Source: Burkholderiaceae bacterium (GTDB taxonomy: Bacteria; Pseudomonadota; Gammaproteobacteria; Burkholderiales; Burkholderiaceae_E). From it: a stretch of 64,000 nucleotides of DNA. The notes under the pieces were generated by a model. That model saw only the letters and a program-made list of their open reading frames with translations. It made no database searches and was not told where the DNA came from. The position numbers and the translations under genes were made by a program. The stretch lies in contig OMIE01000086.1 in NCBI GenBank assembly GCA_900299025.1, forward strand, positions 1 to 64,000, written 5' to 3'. Positions 1 through 10,046 of the stretch are shown piece by piece. Position 1 is the stretch's first letter. Each line of letters starts with the position of its first letter.

Positions 1-1864
1 ACTGGTCCTCTGGCGCAGGAATAATCGCTCCGAGCACAATCACGCGATAACCCTGATCCGAAACCGTTAGACCACCGACTCGTTGCTTCGCTTGAGTACC
101 CAGCTTAAATGCTGCCACAAGGCTAGCTTGATCAAGACCGGCAGGCTGACCGCGACCAATCAGCATAGGCTCGGAAAAGGATTGCATAAGGCCCTGAATA
201 GCCTGATTTTTGAAGAGCTCGGCAGACTTCAATTGGCTTGTATCTAAGCTGGAAAGTTGCTTATTTAAGGCTTCGATCAATTTCTCACCCTCAAGCTTCG
301 CCCTTTCCATAGCGGCCTGCACAACCCATGCTTCGACGACGATGTCACGAACCATATCAAGCGGAGGACTACTCGGCGGCTGATACTGGTTTAAGCGTGC
401 CGACACCAACACACCGGGTGCAATCTCGATAGCATCGGTATTACGCTTAGATCGAATAGACTCTTCTGAAAAAACGGCTCTCAAGACCCGAGGATCAATA
501 TCAGCCTTTTCCATCGCTTTGGCCTGATTTGACTGAAATCGCCCATCGGGTCGAAGCCCCTTAAAGCTTTGGGTCTGACGATTAATCTTTTTTGCGGCTG
601 GCTGCAGACTGTCGCTTTGCTCATAGACGATGTTGCTAAAACTCTCGGCCAATTCAGCAAATCGCTTTTGCGCCTTCTCCTGCTTCATTTGTTGCTCAAT
701 ATCACCACGAACCTGTTCGAAGGGCTTGAGCTTGGCAGGACGAATATCGGTGAGCTTGATGACATGCACACCAAATTCACTCACAACCGGCTCAGAAATC
801 GCTCCAGGTTTCATTGCAAAAACCGCATCGGCAAAAGGCTTCACCATCGCATCACGGCTGAAAAACCCTAGATCGCCACCTTGAGCGGCCGAGCCAGAAT
901 CTTTTGACAACTGCTTTGCAAGTGCGGCAAAGTCCTTGCCCTCCTTAATCGATACGAGAACAGATTTTGCTTGATCGATCGCCTGGGCCTTGGCTGCCTC
1001 GTTTGCCGAAGCCGAAAGCTCAAACAAGATATGACTTGCACGACGCTGCTCTGGTTCGCCAAATCGGTTAGGGTTTTGTTCGTAAAAGGTTTTTACAGCC
1101 TCCGGGTCAGCGGTCTCACCTGCCACTAAATCCTTCGCACTCAAGACTAAGAGCTCAACGTCTGCATAGGCTGACTGCTCAAACCGCTTTGACTCCTTCT
1201 TAAAAAAGGCTTCAAGTTGCTCGGGTGTGGGCTTGACCTGATCGCGAAACTGCTTGGCCGTTAATAGCCGCTGCCTGATCTCGCGCTTTTCGAGTTGAGC
1301 CGCAACAATCGACTGAAGCACAGGCGTGGGCAGAAAACCGCTACTTCCAAGAGCATCGGGAAGCGTTCGAAGCGCAAGCTCTTGTCTTAAGCTCTGCTCA
1401 AACTGAAATTCAGATTTACCTTGGGCAGCGAGCAAGGTTTTATACTGTTCTAAGTTAAAGGAACCGTCAGCTTGTCTCAGATTGGGGATACTTCCAATCT
1501 CTTCCCTAAGGCGCATATCACCAACATGAATACGCCTATCGATGGCCTGTCCCTGCAACAAGGCATCTTGAATTAATCGATCGAGAACTTCCTGCCGAAG
1601 CACTGGATTATCAAGGGTGGCGGTGTCGACTGCCTGTCCAGTCATCGAAGCGACACGTCGCATTTGATCGAGTTGCTCGCGGTGAGCCGACTCAAAACGC
1701 TCCCGGGGAATAGGCTTTCCATGGACCTCGGCCACATGCGTGCCGTCGCCCATGAACTGATCATAGCCCGAGATGCCCCAGAATACGAAGGAAGGAAAAA
1801 TGAGAACAATAAGGGCGCCGAGCATCAAACGCTTGTGATCTCGGATCCATTCAAAAAGGCCCAT
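1..1864 (-). CDS. ppiD: Periplasmic folding chaperone PpiD, C-terminus cut by window edge
   Basis: Inner-membrane-anchored periplasmic chaperone of the SurA/PpiD family that assists newly exported proteins near the Sec translocon. I translated it by hand because the stop lies outside the window. The product begins MGLFEWIRDHKRL, has one membrane segment at about residues 13-30, a SurA-like N-terminal region, and a parvulin domain at about 270-365 that starts near ASHILFEL and ends near FGVHVIKL. At least 621 residues are present. The start at 1864 has GGAG about 7 bases upstream. An intrinsic terminator for the upstream tRNAs lies just before that ribosome site, so ppiD probably needs its own promoter or readthrough. 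PpiD parvulin domains are often catalytically weak; I cannot judge activity here. Confidence 0.9.
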   Translation of the reverse strand, partial: MGLFEWIRDHKRLMLGALIVLIFPSFVFWGISGYDQFMGDGTHVAEVHGKPIPRERFESAHREQLDQMRRVASMTGQAVDTATLDNPVLRQEVLDRLIQDALLQGQAIDRRIHVGDMRLREEIGSIPNLRQADGSFNLEQYKTLLAAQGKSEFQFEQSLRQELALRTLPDALGSSGFLPTPVLQSIVAAQLEKREIRQRLLTAKQFRDQVKPTPEQLEAFFKKESKRFEQSAYADVELLVLSAKDLVAGETADPEAVKTFYEQNPNRFGEPEQRRASHILFELSASANEAAKAQAIDQAKSVLVSIKEGKDFAALAKQLSKDSGSAAQGGDLGFFSRDAMVKPFADAVFAMKPGAISEPVVSEFGVHVIKLTDIRPAKLKPFEQVRGDIEQQMKQEKAQKRFAELAESFSNIVYEQSDSLQPAAKKINRQTQSFKGLRPDGRFQSNQAKAMEKADIDPRVLRAVFSEESIRSKRNTDAIEIAPGVLVSARLNQYQPPSSPPLDMVRDIVVEAWVVQAAMERAKLEGEKLIEALNKQLSSLDTSQLKSAELFKNQAIQGLMQSFSEPMLIGRGQPAGLDQASLVAAFKLGTQAKQRVGGLTVSDQGYRVIVLGAIIPAPEDQ

Positions 1865-1877
1865 CTTGAGCTCCAAC

Positions 1878-1902
1878 AAAAAAGGCGAACTTTCGTTCGC
1901 CC
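1878..1902 (-). terminator. Rho-independent terminator after tRNA-Asp
   Basis: On the minus strand a perfect 7-bp stem (GGCGAAC/GTTCGCC) closes a GAAA tetraloop and is followed by six T residues. It lies downstream of tRNA-Val and tRNA-Asp and directly upstream of the ppiD ribosome-binding site. Confidence 0.8.
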
Positions 1903-1949
1903 TCATTTGCGCGATTGCTATATTTCTTAGCTCATCGCTTGTTCAGTCT

Positions 1950-2026
1950 TGGCGGAGTGGACGGGACTCGAACCCGCGACCCCCGGCGTGACAGGCCGGT
2001 ATTCTAACCGACTGAACTACCACTCC
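1950..2026 (-). tRNA. tRNA-Asp (GTC)
   Basis: The 77-nt cloverleaf has acceptor stem GGAGTGG/CCACTCC, a T-arm reading GGTTCGAGTC, and anticodon GTC within stem CCGGC/GCCGG. The 3' CCA is encoded in the DNA. It lies 46 bases downstream of tRNA-Val on the same strand and is probably co-transcribed with it. Confidence 0.95.
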
Positions 2027-2072
2027 GAATTCGTCTATTGTAACTCAAATTTCATCTCAAGCAGGAACAACT

Positions 2073-2148
2073 TGGTGGGTGCTGAGGGGTTCGAACCCCC
2101 GACCTACGCCTTGTAAGGGCGCCGCTCTACCAACTGAGCTAAGCACCC
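2073..2148 (-). tRNA. tRNA-Val (TAC)
   Basis: The 76-nt cloverleaf has acceptor stem GGGTGCT/AGCACCC, a T-loop of GGTTCGAACCC type and anticodon TAC. CCA is encoded. It begins 26 bases after the lon stop codon, with no terminator visible in between, so it may be read from lon as well as from its own promoter. Confidence 0.95.
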
Positions 2149-2174
2149 TACTTGAGCCTTTGATTCTAACATGC

Positions 2175-4595
2175 TCAGTGCTTAAGACGCTCGAGTTTCG
2201 CGCTTTCCTCGCTGGTCTTCAGCACCGCTGCTTCAGCAACTGGCTTTGCCGCATCCTCTGCCTCTTCAACTAGGGGCACAGGCTTGCTTTGCAGGGCCAA
2301 ATCGAGCACTTGATCGATCCACTTTACCGGGACAATCTCGAGCCTGTTTTTGACATTATCAGGAATTTCTTGCAAGTCCTTCACGTTTTCTTCAGGAATA
2401 AGAACGGTCTTAATGCCACCACGATGCGCTGCGAGCAATTTCTCTTTAAGGCCACCGATGCCTAGCACTTCGCCTCTTAAAGTGATCTCACCTGTCATGG
2501 CCACATCCGAACGCACCGGAATCCCTGTGAAGACAGAAACCATGGCCGTTGTCATCGCGATGCCTGCACTCGGGCCATCTTTCGGCGTTGCGCCTTCGGG
2601 AACATGTACATGCAAGTCCCACTTCTCGTGAAAGTCTTTGGTGATGCCAAGCCTGGCAGCACGCCGGCGCACCACTGTCATGGCAGCCTTCACCGACTCT
2701 TGCATGACATCGCCAAGCTTGCCGGTCGACAGCGCTTTGCCTTTGCCAGGGACTGCGGCAGCCTCGACGGTCAGAAGTTCGCCACCGACCTCGGTCCAGG
2801 CAAGCCCGGTAACCTGGCCAATCTGATTTTCCTTTTCAGCAATGCCAAAGGTAAATCGCTGAACGCCAAGGTATTTATCTAGATTTTTACTCGTGACCTG
2901 AACTTTCGACGACTTCTTGGCGAGCAAAAGTGCCTTTACCACCTTGCGACAAATTTTAGAGATTTCGCGTTCAAGTGAACGAACACCTGCCTCGCGCGTG
3001 TAGTACCGAACAACATCTCGAATCGCCGACTCGGCCACACTGAGCTCGTTAGTTTTTAGACCGTTATTGCTCATTTGCTTGGGCAGCAAGTAGCGTTGAG
3101 CGATATGAACTTTCTCGTCTTCGGTATAGCCTGATAAACGAATGACTTCCATACGGTCGAGAAGGGCCGGAGGAATGTTGAGGGTATTAGCGGTTGCGAC
3201 AAACATCACATCCGATAAGTCGTATTCGACCTCAACATAGTGATCAACAAAGGTGCTGTTTTGCTCTGGATCGAGCACTTCAAGCAATGCGCTTGCCGGA
3301 TCTCCACGAAAATCCATACCAAGCTTATCGACTTCATCGAGTAAAAATAGCGGGTTTCTCACGCCAACTTTCGTGAGATTTTGAAGGATCTTTCCGGGCA
3401 TCGAACCGATGTAAGTGCGCCGATGACCGCGAATCTCCGCTTCATCGCGGACGCCGCCAAGCGCCATGCGAACGAACTTTCGATTGGTAGGCTTGGCCAT
3501 CGACTGGCCAAGTGAGGTCTTACCGACGCCTGGTGGCCCAACAAGGCAAAGAATAGGTGCCTTAACCTTATCAACACGTTGTTGCACCGCGAGATACTCG
3601 AGAATACGCTCTTTAACCTTCTCAAGGCCAAAGTGATCCTGATCAAGGATTTCTTCAGCTTTGGTAAGGTCAGAGCTTACCTTGCTCTTTTTACGCCAAG
3701 GCAATCCAGTAATCGTATCGATATAGTTTCTAACTACAGTCGCTTCGGCTGACATCGGCGACATCAAGCGTAGTTTTTTAAACTCGGCTTCTGCCTTTTT
3801 GAGCGCCTCTTTGGGCATCCTAGCCGCCTTGATTTTCTTATCGATCTCCTCCATGTCGGCGCCATCTTCGCCCTCGCCGAGCTCTTTTTGTATTGCTTTG
3901 ACCTGCTCGTTGAGGTAGTACTCGCGTTGAGATTTTTCCATCTGACGCTTGACTCGGCCACGAATGCGCTTCTCAACCTGCAATATGTCAAGTTCGGATT
4001 CGATCAATGCAAGAAGCTTTTCGAGCCTGTCGTGAACGGGAAAGGTCTCCAGGATTTCTTGCTTCTGTTCGATTTTCACCGGCAAATGAACAGCGACCGT
4101 GTCTGCCATACGACCTGGTTCATCGATGCTGCCCAAAGAAGCGAGAATCTCGGGAGGAATCTTCTTGTTCAGCTTTACATACTGATCAAACTGGGTCAGG
4201 ATTGCACGGCGCAAGGCTTCAATTTCAGGCGAACTTCCAGCCGCAACCTCAACCATTTTGTAGTCGCAGGTGAAATGCGGATCATCGCTATGGACTTCGT
4301 CGATTTGTGCCCTCTGAACCCCTTCCACAAGCACCTTCACTGTGCCATCGGGCAATTTGAGCATTTGCAGGATATTCGAAACGCAACCTAAACGATGGAT
4401 ATCGTCAGCACTTGGATCGTCTTTAGAAGCGTTACGCTGGGCAACCAGCATGATCGAACGCCCCTGCTCCATCGCACTTTCAAGCGCTTTGATCGATTTG
4501 GGTCGCCCGACAAAAAGAGGGATCACCATATGCGGGAAGACCACTACATCACGCAATGGCAACAGAGGAAGTCCTTTTAGGTTTTCTTGGCTCAT
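2175..4595 (-). CDS. lon: ATP-dependent serine protease Lon
   Basis: Cytoplasmic AAA+ protease that degrades misfolded and some regulatory proteins. At 806 residues it is the usual LonA size. The N-terminal substrate domain begins [16 protein letters not shown]. The Walker A motif GPPGVGKTS is near residue 355, followed by Walker [11 protein letters not shown], and the proteolytic Ser sits in PKDGPSAG near residue 680 with the Lys following in the C-terminal domain. It lies downstream of clpP-clpX with an 88-base gap, and tRNA-Val follows. The last 30 or so residues ([15 protein letters not shown]) are an acidic, alanine-rich tail beyond the conserved protease domain. I looked for a heat-shock sigma-32 promoter in the clpX-lon gap and found no convincing one. 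Confidence 0.97.
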   Translation of the reverse strand: MSQENLKGLPLLPLRDVVVFPHMVIPLFVGRPKSIKALESAMEQGRSIMLVAQRNASKDDPSADDIHRLGCVSNILQMLKLPDGTVKVLVEGVQRAQIDEVHSDDPHFTCDYKMVEVAAGSSPEIEALRRAILTQFDQYVKLNKKIPPEILASLGSIDEPGRMADTVAVHLPVKIEQKQEILETFPVHDRLEKLLALIESELDILQVEKRIRGRVKRQMEKSQREYYLNEQVKAIQKELGEGEDGADMEEIDKKIKAARMPKEALKKAEAEFKKLRLMSPMSAEATVVRNYIDTITGLPWRKKSKVSSDLTKAEEILDQDHFGLEKVKERILEYLAVQQRVDKVKAPILCLVGPPGVGKTSLGQSMAKPTNRKFVRMALGGVRDEAEIRGHRRTYIGSMPGKILQNLTKVGVRNPLFLLDEVDKLGMDFRGDPASALLEVLDPEQNSTFVDHYVEVEYDLSDVMFVATANTLNIPPALLDRMEVIRLSGYTEDEKVHIAQRYLLPKQMSNNGLKTNELSVAESAIRDVVRYYTREAGVRSLEREISKICRKVVKALLLAKKSSKVQVTSKNLDKYLGVQRFTFGIAEKENQIGQVTGLAWTEVGGELLTVEAAAVPGKGKALSTGKLGDVMQESVKAAMTVVRRRAARLGITKDFHEKWDLHVHVPEGATPKDGPSAGIAMTTAMVSVFTGIPVRSDVAMTGEITLRGEVLGIGGLKEKLLAAHRGGIKTVLIPEENVKDLQEIPDNVKNRLEIVPVKWIDQVLDLALQSKPVPLVEEAEDAAKPVAEAAVLKTSEESAKLERLKH

Positions 4596-4683
4596 CTTGG
4601 CTTTACTCCATAGGTCAAGGACGCACGACTGTCGAGAGACTCATGAGCCCCCGGAATACATGCGACTCAGTCATAGCCTTAGT

Positions 4684-5946
4684 TTAATTTGAACCGGCAA
4701 CCTTGGCGGTTTCAGCGTAGATCAGGAGGGGCTTTCCACCGGCTTCGATCGCATTCTCATCGAGAACAACCTTCGACACATGCTGCTGCCCGGGGAGATC
4801 GAACATTACATCGAGCAGCGAAGCCTCAAGAATCGACCGAAGTCCACGTGCACCGGTCTTACGTTTGATGGCCTTACGCGCAATCGCATGCAAGGCCTCG
4901 GGTCGAATCTCTAGCTCGACGTTTTCCATCGCAAACAGCCGAGCGTATTGTTTGACCAAGGCATTCTTGGGAGTAATCAAAATATCAACGAGCGCCTCTT
5001 CGGTCAGTTCGTCGAGTGTGGCAATCACAGGCAAGCGTCCGACAAGTTCAGGAATCAAGCCGAACTTGATAAGGTCTTCAGGTTCTATATCTTGTAATAG
5101 TTCGCCAACCTTGCGCTCAGAGGCACTGCGTACGCTTGCGCTAAATCCAATGCCGGATCGCTCTGAGCGATCACGGATGACTTTCTCAAGGCCATCGAAG
5201 GCGCCGCCACAAATAAAGAGAATGTGCGTGGTGTCGATTTGCACAAAATCCTGGTTGGGATGCTTTCTTCCGCCTTGAGGAGGAACCGCAGCAACCGTAC
5301 CTTCGATCAACTTCAACAAAGCCTGCTGAACACCCTCGCCTGAAACATCACGGGTAATCGAAGGGTTGTCTGATTTGCGGGAAATCTTGTCGATCTCATC
5401 GATATAAACAATGCCGTGCTGTGCCTTTTCAACATCGTAGGCACAGTTTTGTAAAAGCTTTTGGATGATGTTTTCAACATCTTCACCAACGTAACCCGCT
5501 TCGGTGAGCGTGGTCGCATCGGCTATAACGAAGGGAACATTGAGTAATCGAGCAAGCGTTTGTGCGAGTAAGGTCTTGCCTGAGCCCGTAGGCCCGATAA
5601 GCAAAATATTGCTTTTGGCGAGTTCTACTTCGTCTTTATCACCCTGATGCTTGAGCCGCTTGTAATGGTTGTATACGGCAACGGCCAGCACCTTTTTTGC
5701 GTGTTCTTGCCCGATAACATATTGATCAAGAATGTCGCGAATTTCGGTTGGGGTAGGCAGACCATCGCCCGAGCCCGAAGTACCTTCGGCCTGCGCTTCA
5801 TCACGAATGATATCGTTACAAAGGTCGATACACTCGTCGCAAATGAAGACCGAGGGGCCTGCGATAAGTTTACGAACCTCGTTTTGACTTTTGCCACAAA
5901 ACGAGCAGTACAGCAGCTTTTCGCTGCTACCCTTTTTTTCACTCAT
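4684..5946 (-). CDS. clpX: ATP-dependent Clp protease ATP-binding subunit ClpX
   Basis: AAA+ unfoldase that recognises substrates such as SsrA-tagged proteins and feeds them to ClpP. The 420 residues match the family. The N-terminal zinc-binding domain has CSFCGKS then ICDECIDLC, giving the four-cysteine set. Walker A is [12 protein letters not shown], Walker B is [10 protein letters not shown], and the sensor region follows [11 protein letters not shown]. The start overlaps the clpP stop by four bases (ATGA), so translation of the two subunits is probably coupled. Its partner clpP is upstream and lon is downstream. Confidence 0.98.
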   Translation of the reverse strand: MSEKKGSSEKLLYCSFCGKSQNEVRKLIAGPSVFICDECIDLCNDIIRDEAQAEGTSGSGDGLPTPTEIRDILDQYVIGQEHAKKVLAVAVYNHYKRLKHQGDKDEVELAKSNILLIGPTGSGKTLLAQTLARLLNVPFVIADATTLTEAGYVGEDVENIIQKLLQNCAYDVEKAQHGIVYIDEIDKISRKSDNPSITRDVSGEGVQQALLKLIEGTVAAVPPQGGRKHPNQDFVQIDTTHILFICGGAFDGLEKVIRDRSERSGIGFSASVRSASERKVGELLQDIEPEDLIKFGLIPELVGRLPVIATLDELTEEALVDILITPKNALVKQYARLFAMENVELEIRPEALHAIARKAIKRKTGARGLRSILEASLLDVMFDLPGQQHVSKVVLDENAIEAGGKPLLIYAETAKVAGSN

Positions 5947-6635
5947 GCCGACGGTGCACCTTCGCTTCGATTACTTAATACCCGATCGATGAGACCGTAG
6001 CTTACCGCATCGTCAGCCGACATGAAGTTATCACGATCGGTATCTCGCTCAATCCGCTCAATCGCTTGCCCGGTTCGTTCGGACAAAATCCGGTTCAGCC
6101 GTTCACGTAAATAAAGAATTTCCCTGGCCTGGATCTCGATGTCCGAGGCCTGACCATGGGCACCACCCGAGGGTTGGTGGATCATGATCCTCGCATTGGG
6201 CAGCGCAAAACGCTTTCCTTTTGCTCCGGCGGCAAGTAAAAAGGCACCCATACTTGCTGCAATGCCCATGCAAAGCGTCGACACATCGGGCTTGATGAAT
6301 TGCATGGTGTCAAACATAGCCATGCCAGCAGACACCGAACCGCCTGGTGAATTGATATAAAAAGAAATATCTTTATCAGGGTTTTCTGATTCCAGGAACA
6401 GTAATTGTGCGACGACGAGATTGGCGGTCACATCCATGACAGGCCCGACCAAGAAAATTACCCGCTCGCGCAAAAGCCTCGAGTAAATATCATAGGCCCG
6501 CTCACCTCGGCCGCTTTGCTCGACCACGATTGGGACCATGCCGAGCGCTTGGGTATCGAGCGCAGAACCATGAGACATGGCTCGGGTTGCCAAGTGCACG
6601 TTGACGAGATCCTCGACCAGACTATTTCTTGTCAT
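5943..6635 (-). CDS. clpP: ATP-dependent Clp protease proteolytic subunit ClpP
   Basis: Serine peptidase forming the tetradecameric chamber that works with ClpX. The catalytic Ser is in [14 protein letters not shown], the His in MIHQPSGG and the Asp in [10 protein letters not shown]. The open frame gives 230 residues, longer at the N-terminus than the usual ~200. An alternative start at residue 20 ([10 protein letters not shown], position 6578) would restore normal length. I kept 6635 because it follows the tig stop by one base, which suits coupled translation, but the start is uncertain. The stop overlaps the clpX start. Confidence 0.96.
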   Translation of the reverse strand: MTRNSLVEDLVNVHLATRAMSHGSALDTQALGMVPIVVEQSGRGERAYDIYSRLLRERVIFLVGPVMDVTANLVVAQLLFLESENPDKDISFYINSPGGSVSAGMAMFDTMQFIKPDVSTLCMGIAASMGAFLLAAGAKGKRFALPNARIMIHQPSGGAHGQASDIEIQAREILYLRERLNRILSERTGQAIERIERDTDRDNFMSADDAVSYGLIDRVLSNRSEGAPSA

Positions 6636-6636
6636 A

Positions 6637-7944
6637 TCACGCCGCCTGTTGCATCAGTTCATCGAAGGCTAAGTCTTTGTCGGAGACCCTGGCGTGTTGC
6701 AAGACATAGTCCACCACATTTTGCTCAATCGCTAAAGCTTCGACTTCAGCTAAACGTTGCCGGTCGCTAAAGTAATAACGAATAACCTCTGCCGGGTTTT
6801 CATAGGACGCAGCCGCTTCCTCGACAATCGCCCTGACCTGCTCGGGCTTGGGTTGTAGCTGCTGCTGCTTAACGAGCTCGCTTACGATCAAGCCGATTTG
6901 CACACGTTTCTTCGCCGAATCTTCGAAAGCTTCGCGAGGGATAGGCATTTGCTTCACATCGATGCCTCGTTGTGCAAGGTCCTGCTTTGCTCGTTCGGCT
7001 AAGGCGTCCATTTCGGACTCGATCAAGGCCTTGGGCAGATCAAAGGAGGAAACCTTGGGTAATGCGTCCATGACTGCCGCCTTCACCCGAGCCTTGACGC
7101 GCTGTGCTACCTCACGTTCTAAATTCTTCCTAATCTCAGCACGCAATTTCTCGATATCACCATCAGGGACACCGAGCTGTTGCGCGAAGTCTTGGTCTAC
7201 ATCAGGGAGCACCGGCGCTTCAACTTTATGAATCGTAGCCTCGAAGTCAGCCAGCTTTCCAGCGAGCTGCTCAGCACCGTAGTTTTCAGGGAACTGCACC
7301 GGGAAATGCAAACCAAGCCCTTTGGCTTGCCCCATTAAACCCTTTTCAAAGTCAGGGAGCATGCGACCTTCGCCAAGAACGACACTGAAACCCTCGGCAC
7401 TACCACCCTCAAAGGCAACACCGTCTAAGGTTCCACGAAAATCGATGGTGACCTGATCACCACTCGCCGGGGCCCGGTCGACCTCATGCCACCTTACGCG
7501 TTGCTTTCGGAGGACTTCGACGGTTTTCTCGATTTCTGCCTCACCGACCTGGGTATGGATTCGCTCGATTTCAAGCTCGCCAACCGGTCCAAGACTGACT
7601 TCGGGATAGACCTCAAAACTTGCAGAGAACTCCAGGCTCGGACTGTCAAATTGCAATTCGCCTTGTGGCGCGACGTCGGGCGCACCAGCCACGCGAAGTT
7701 GCTGCTCCTGGGCAAGCTTAGAAAAGGCCTCGGATATAAGATCAGAAAGAATCTCGCTTCTTGTGCTTCCGCCATACATCGATTCGATCATCTTCATAGG
7801 CACTTTGCCAGGCCTAAACCCCTGCATCTTGGCGGTGCGTGCTATCTGCTTCAGCTTGGTCACTGCGCGACGCTCAAGTTCAGCCGTTGACACTGATAAG
7901 GCGGCCCGTCGTTGCAGGCCTTCAATCACTTCTATCGTGCTCAT
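6637..7944 (-). CDS. tig: Trigger factor, ribosome-associated chaperone
   Basis: Binds the ribosome exit tunnel and shields nascent chains; it also has peptidyl-prolyl isomerase activity. At 435 residues it is of standard length. The N-terminal ribosome-binding domain carries the signature-like [13 protein letters not shown] near residue 42. An FKBP-type isomerase domain spans roughly 160-245 ([11 protein letters not shown] to [13 protein letters not shown]), followed by the helical substrate-holding domain. It is first in a tig-clpP-clpX-(lon) series, the standard proteobacterial order. Confidence 0.97.
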   Translation of the reverse strand: MSTIEVIEGLQRRAALSVSTAELERRAVTKLKQIARTAKMQGFRPGKVPMKMIESMYGGSTRSEILSDLISEAFSKLAQEQQLRVAGAPDVAPQGELQFDSPSLEFSASFEVYPEVSLGPVGELEIERIHTQVGEAEIEKTVEVLRKQRVRWHEVDRAPASGDQVTIDFRGTLDGVAFEGGSAEGFSVVLGEGRMLPDFEKGLMGQAKGLGLHFPVQFPENYGAEQLAGKLADFEATIHKVEAPVLPDVDQDFAQQLGVPDGDIEKLRAEIRKNLEREVAQRVKARVKAAVMDALPKVSSFDLPKALIESEMDALAERAKQDLAQRGIDVKQMPIPREAFEDSAKKRVQIGLIVSELVKQQQLQPKPEQVRAIVEEAAASYENPAEVIRYYFSDRQRLAEVEALAIEQNVVDYVLQHARVSDKDLAFDELMQQAA

Positions 7945-7978
7945 AACCCATTCACTTCATCACAAAAATAAGATTCCG

Positions 7979-8004
7979 AAAAAACCACCCAATGCTCTCT
8001 TGGG
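7979..8004 (-). terminator. Probable terminator after tRNA-Leu
   Basis: On the minus strand a short stem CCCAA/TTGGG with a 7-base loop is followed, three bases on, by a run of six T. It separates tRNA-Leu from tig. The stem is only 5 bp, so termination may be partial. Confidence 0.5.
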
Positions 8005-8015
8005 AAGATTACCGC

Positions 8016-8100
8016 TGGTGCGGCCGAAAGGACTCGAACCTTCACGCCTCGCAGCGCCAGGACCTAAACCTGGTGCGTCTACCAATTCCGCCACGGCCGC
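8016..8100 (-). tRNA. tRNA-Leu (TAG)
   Basis: The 85-nt type II tRNA has acceptor stem GCGGCCG/CGGCCGC, anticodon TAG within stem CCAGG/CCTGG, a long variable arm and encoded CCA. It lies upstream of tig on the same strand and back-to-back with the plus-strand hpnC gene. Confidence 0.94.
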
Positions 8101-8189
8101 TTAATGGGTAGTGTAACTGCCTTCAACAACTCGCCCATAATGAAGCCTCTTTTCATTGCTTAGAAATTGCCAAAACCTGCCGCTATCCA

Positions 8190-9125
8190 GTGATTTCCCC
8201 GACAAGTCCCATCATGCGTACAAGCCCATCGAAGGGGTCACTGCGCTTTTTTCACAGCGTTGATCATGCAGAGAATTTCCCAGTCGCCTCGGTTTTGTTG
8301 CCGCGCGATATTCGAAGCAAGGTCATGACGATTTACGGATTTGCCCGCTTCGCGGACGACCTTGCCGACGAGGGATCTTGGACAGTTGGGCAGCGGCTAG
8401 CTTTTTTGAAAGAACTCTCAAACATGCTTGCAGGCTCAGATGCCGGACCATGGTTGAAGGCTGCCGAACTAGCCGACAAAGCGAACGCGCTATGCAAGGA
8501 TTGGCGTATGCAAGGCCTGGATCAGCAGGCCAACATGACTTCTGAGATGCAACTCATGCTCGCTGCCTTTACCTGGGACGCGCGTGGCTTTTGGCCCGAA
8601 ACGGCCGAGCAATTTGACTGCTACTGTCGCGGTTCAGCGGCGAGTGTCGGTAGGATGCTGCTCGCACTGCATCAGATCGAAGGCGCCGCCTGTTTACAGG
8701 CTTCTGATGCGATTTGTACCGCCTTGCAACGTATCAACATGTTGCAGGATTGCGCAATCGACGCCAAACGCGGCCGCATTTATGTCCCTGCATGCGAGCT
8801 GCGAGCGATGGGCTATCAGGCCGAAGATTGGTTTCGTTTTTGCGCCGCGGGCCAATTACCCGACCCTGTAAGGCAATGGGTACGGCTTTCAGCGAGGGCG
8901 CAGTCAGAACAACTCCGGTTAAACCAGCATTTAGCTGCTGCGCTGCCATTGCGTTTAGCCCTGGAATTGAGGGCCATTATCGCCGCCGCTGCGAGCATCG
9001 CTCGGGCACTGAGTCGATCACCTGATCCGGTGATGGATCGTCCTAGAATCGGTAAGGCTTTGAGGGGTACTGGCGCATTTCGGCTGCTTCGCGATTGGAT
9101 CTTCGGACTTTCCTCCGATGCATGA
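8190..9125 (+). CDS. hpnC: Hydroxysqualene synthase HpnC (squalene/phytoene synthase family)
   Basis: In the HpnCDE route this enzyme converts presqualene diphosphate to hydroxysqualene. The 311-residue product carries the isoprenoid-synthase fold motifs: ENFPVASVLLPRDIR near the N-terminus, the first aspartate-rich motif RFADDLADEG and the second region DCAIDAKRGRIYVP. This spacing is typical of HpnC rather than of the HpnD paralogue next door. The annotated start is GTG at 8190; an ATG at 8214 (MRTSPSKG) is an alternative. Neither has a clear ribosome site. It is the first gene of hpnCDE and diverges from tRNA-Leu. Confidence 0.9.
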   Translation: MISPTSPIMRTSPSKGSLRFFHSVDHAENFPVASVLLPRDIRSKVMTIYGFARFADDLADEGSWTVGQRLAFLKELSNMLAGSDAGPWLKAAELADKANALCKDWRMQGLDQQANMTSEMQLMLAAFTWDARGFWPETAEQFDCYCRGSAASVGRMLLALHQIEGAACLQASDAICTALQRINMLQDCAIDAKRGRIYVPACELRAMGYQAEDWFRFCAAGQLPDPVRQWVRLSARAQSEQLRLNQHLAAALPLRLALELRAIIAAAASIARALSRSPDPVMDRPRIGKALRGTGAFRLLRDWIFGLSSDA

Positions 9126-9161
9126 GCCAGACCATCAGGACAAAACCCAAGGAAAGCAAGC

Positions 9162-10031
9162 ATGAGCCCTGATGTCTACTGTCGAGAGAAAGCGGCCGCA
9201 AGCGGCTCAAGCTTCTACTACAGCTTTCTTTACTTGAGAGAGCCGATGCGCGCGGCGATGATGGCGCTTTACGCCTTTTGCCGCGAAGTTGACGACGTGG
9301 TCGACGAATGTTCAGACGCCGACTTAGCTGCTCGAAAACTAGACTGGTGGGAGGGGGAAATTAATCAGATGGCGCTTGGTAAACCCAGTCATCCGGTGAC
9401 GATCGCACTTGCGCCTCACGTACGAGCACTCGAGCTGCCTGTCGGCAGATTTCACGCCGTCCTAGATGGTATGCGTATGGACTTGATGCTTCGGCGTTAT
9501 CCCGACGAAGCCGCACTTTGGGTTTACTTGGATAGGGTTGCGGGCGCAGTGGGGCAATTGGCAGCGCGGATTTTTCATGCAAACCCAGGTAGCTGGTCAG
9601 AAGCGCTTGATAGCTATGCCATTGCCTTGGGGCGGGCGTTGCAATGGATCAACATCATCAGGGATCTGGGTGAAGACGCACGGCGCGGACGACTTTACCT
9701 GCCGCAACAATGGCTTGTTGACGCGGCTTTGGCTGAGGACAGCATCATCGCCTGCCGTGCAGATGTCAATCTTGCGCCGGTCCTTCAACGCGCCGCATTA
9801 GCCGCTCGCCAAGCCATGTTTCAGGCCTTTGAACATCTGCCAAGCGCGGCTCGACGGGCGCAGCGCCCAGGCTTGATCATGGCTGCGATTTACCATGATT
9901 TACTGGTATGCATTGAGGAAGAACGCTTCCAAGTCATGCACCAACGTGTCTCGATTACGCCTTTGCGTAAGCTCTACTTGGCCTGGCGAACTTGGCTTCT
10001 AGCTAGGCCTCCCCGCTTACCGTTGAGCTGA
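9162..10031 (+). CDS. hpnD: Presqualene diphosphate synthase HpnD
   Basis: Condenses two farnesyl diphosphates to presqualene diphosphate, the entry step to squalene and hopanoids. At 289 residues it shows both aspartate-rich motifs of the squalene/phytoene synthase family, REVDDVVDE and IRDLGEDARRGR, plus the substrate-pocket signature ALGRALQWINIIRD. It lies 36 bases after hpnC and 15 before hpnE, so one operon is likely. Confidence 0.93.
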   Translation: MSPDVYCREKAAASGSSFYYSFLYLREPMRAAMMALYAFCREVDDVVDECSDADLAARKLDWWEGEINQMALGKPSHPVTIALAPHVRALELPVGRFHAVLDGMRMDLMLRRYPDEAALWVYLDRVAGAVGQLAARIFHANPGSWSEALDSYAIALGRALQWINIIRDLGEDARRGRLYLPQQWLVDAALAEDSIIACRADVNLAPVLQRAALAARQAMFQAFEHLPSAARRAQRPGLIMAAIYHDLLVCIEEERFQVMHQRVSITPLRKLYLAWRTWLLARPPRLPLS

Positions 10032-10046
10032 CATCGCTCGTGGCCT

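Noticed and set aside
3888-4391. A 167-residue plus-strand open frame opposite lon
   Set aside because: It is antisense to the conserved Lon substrate-binding region and has no family features.
4596-4683. Heat-shock sigma-32 promoter before lon
   Set aside because: A CTTGAC-like box is present but too close to the start codon and without a matching -10 element.
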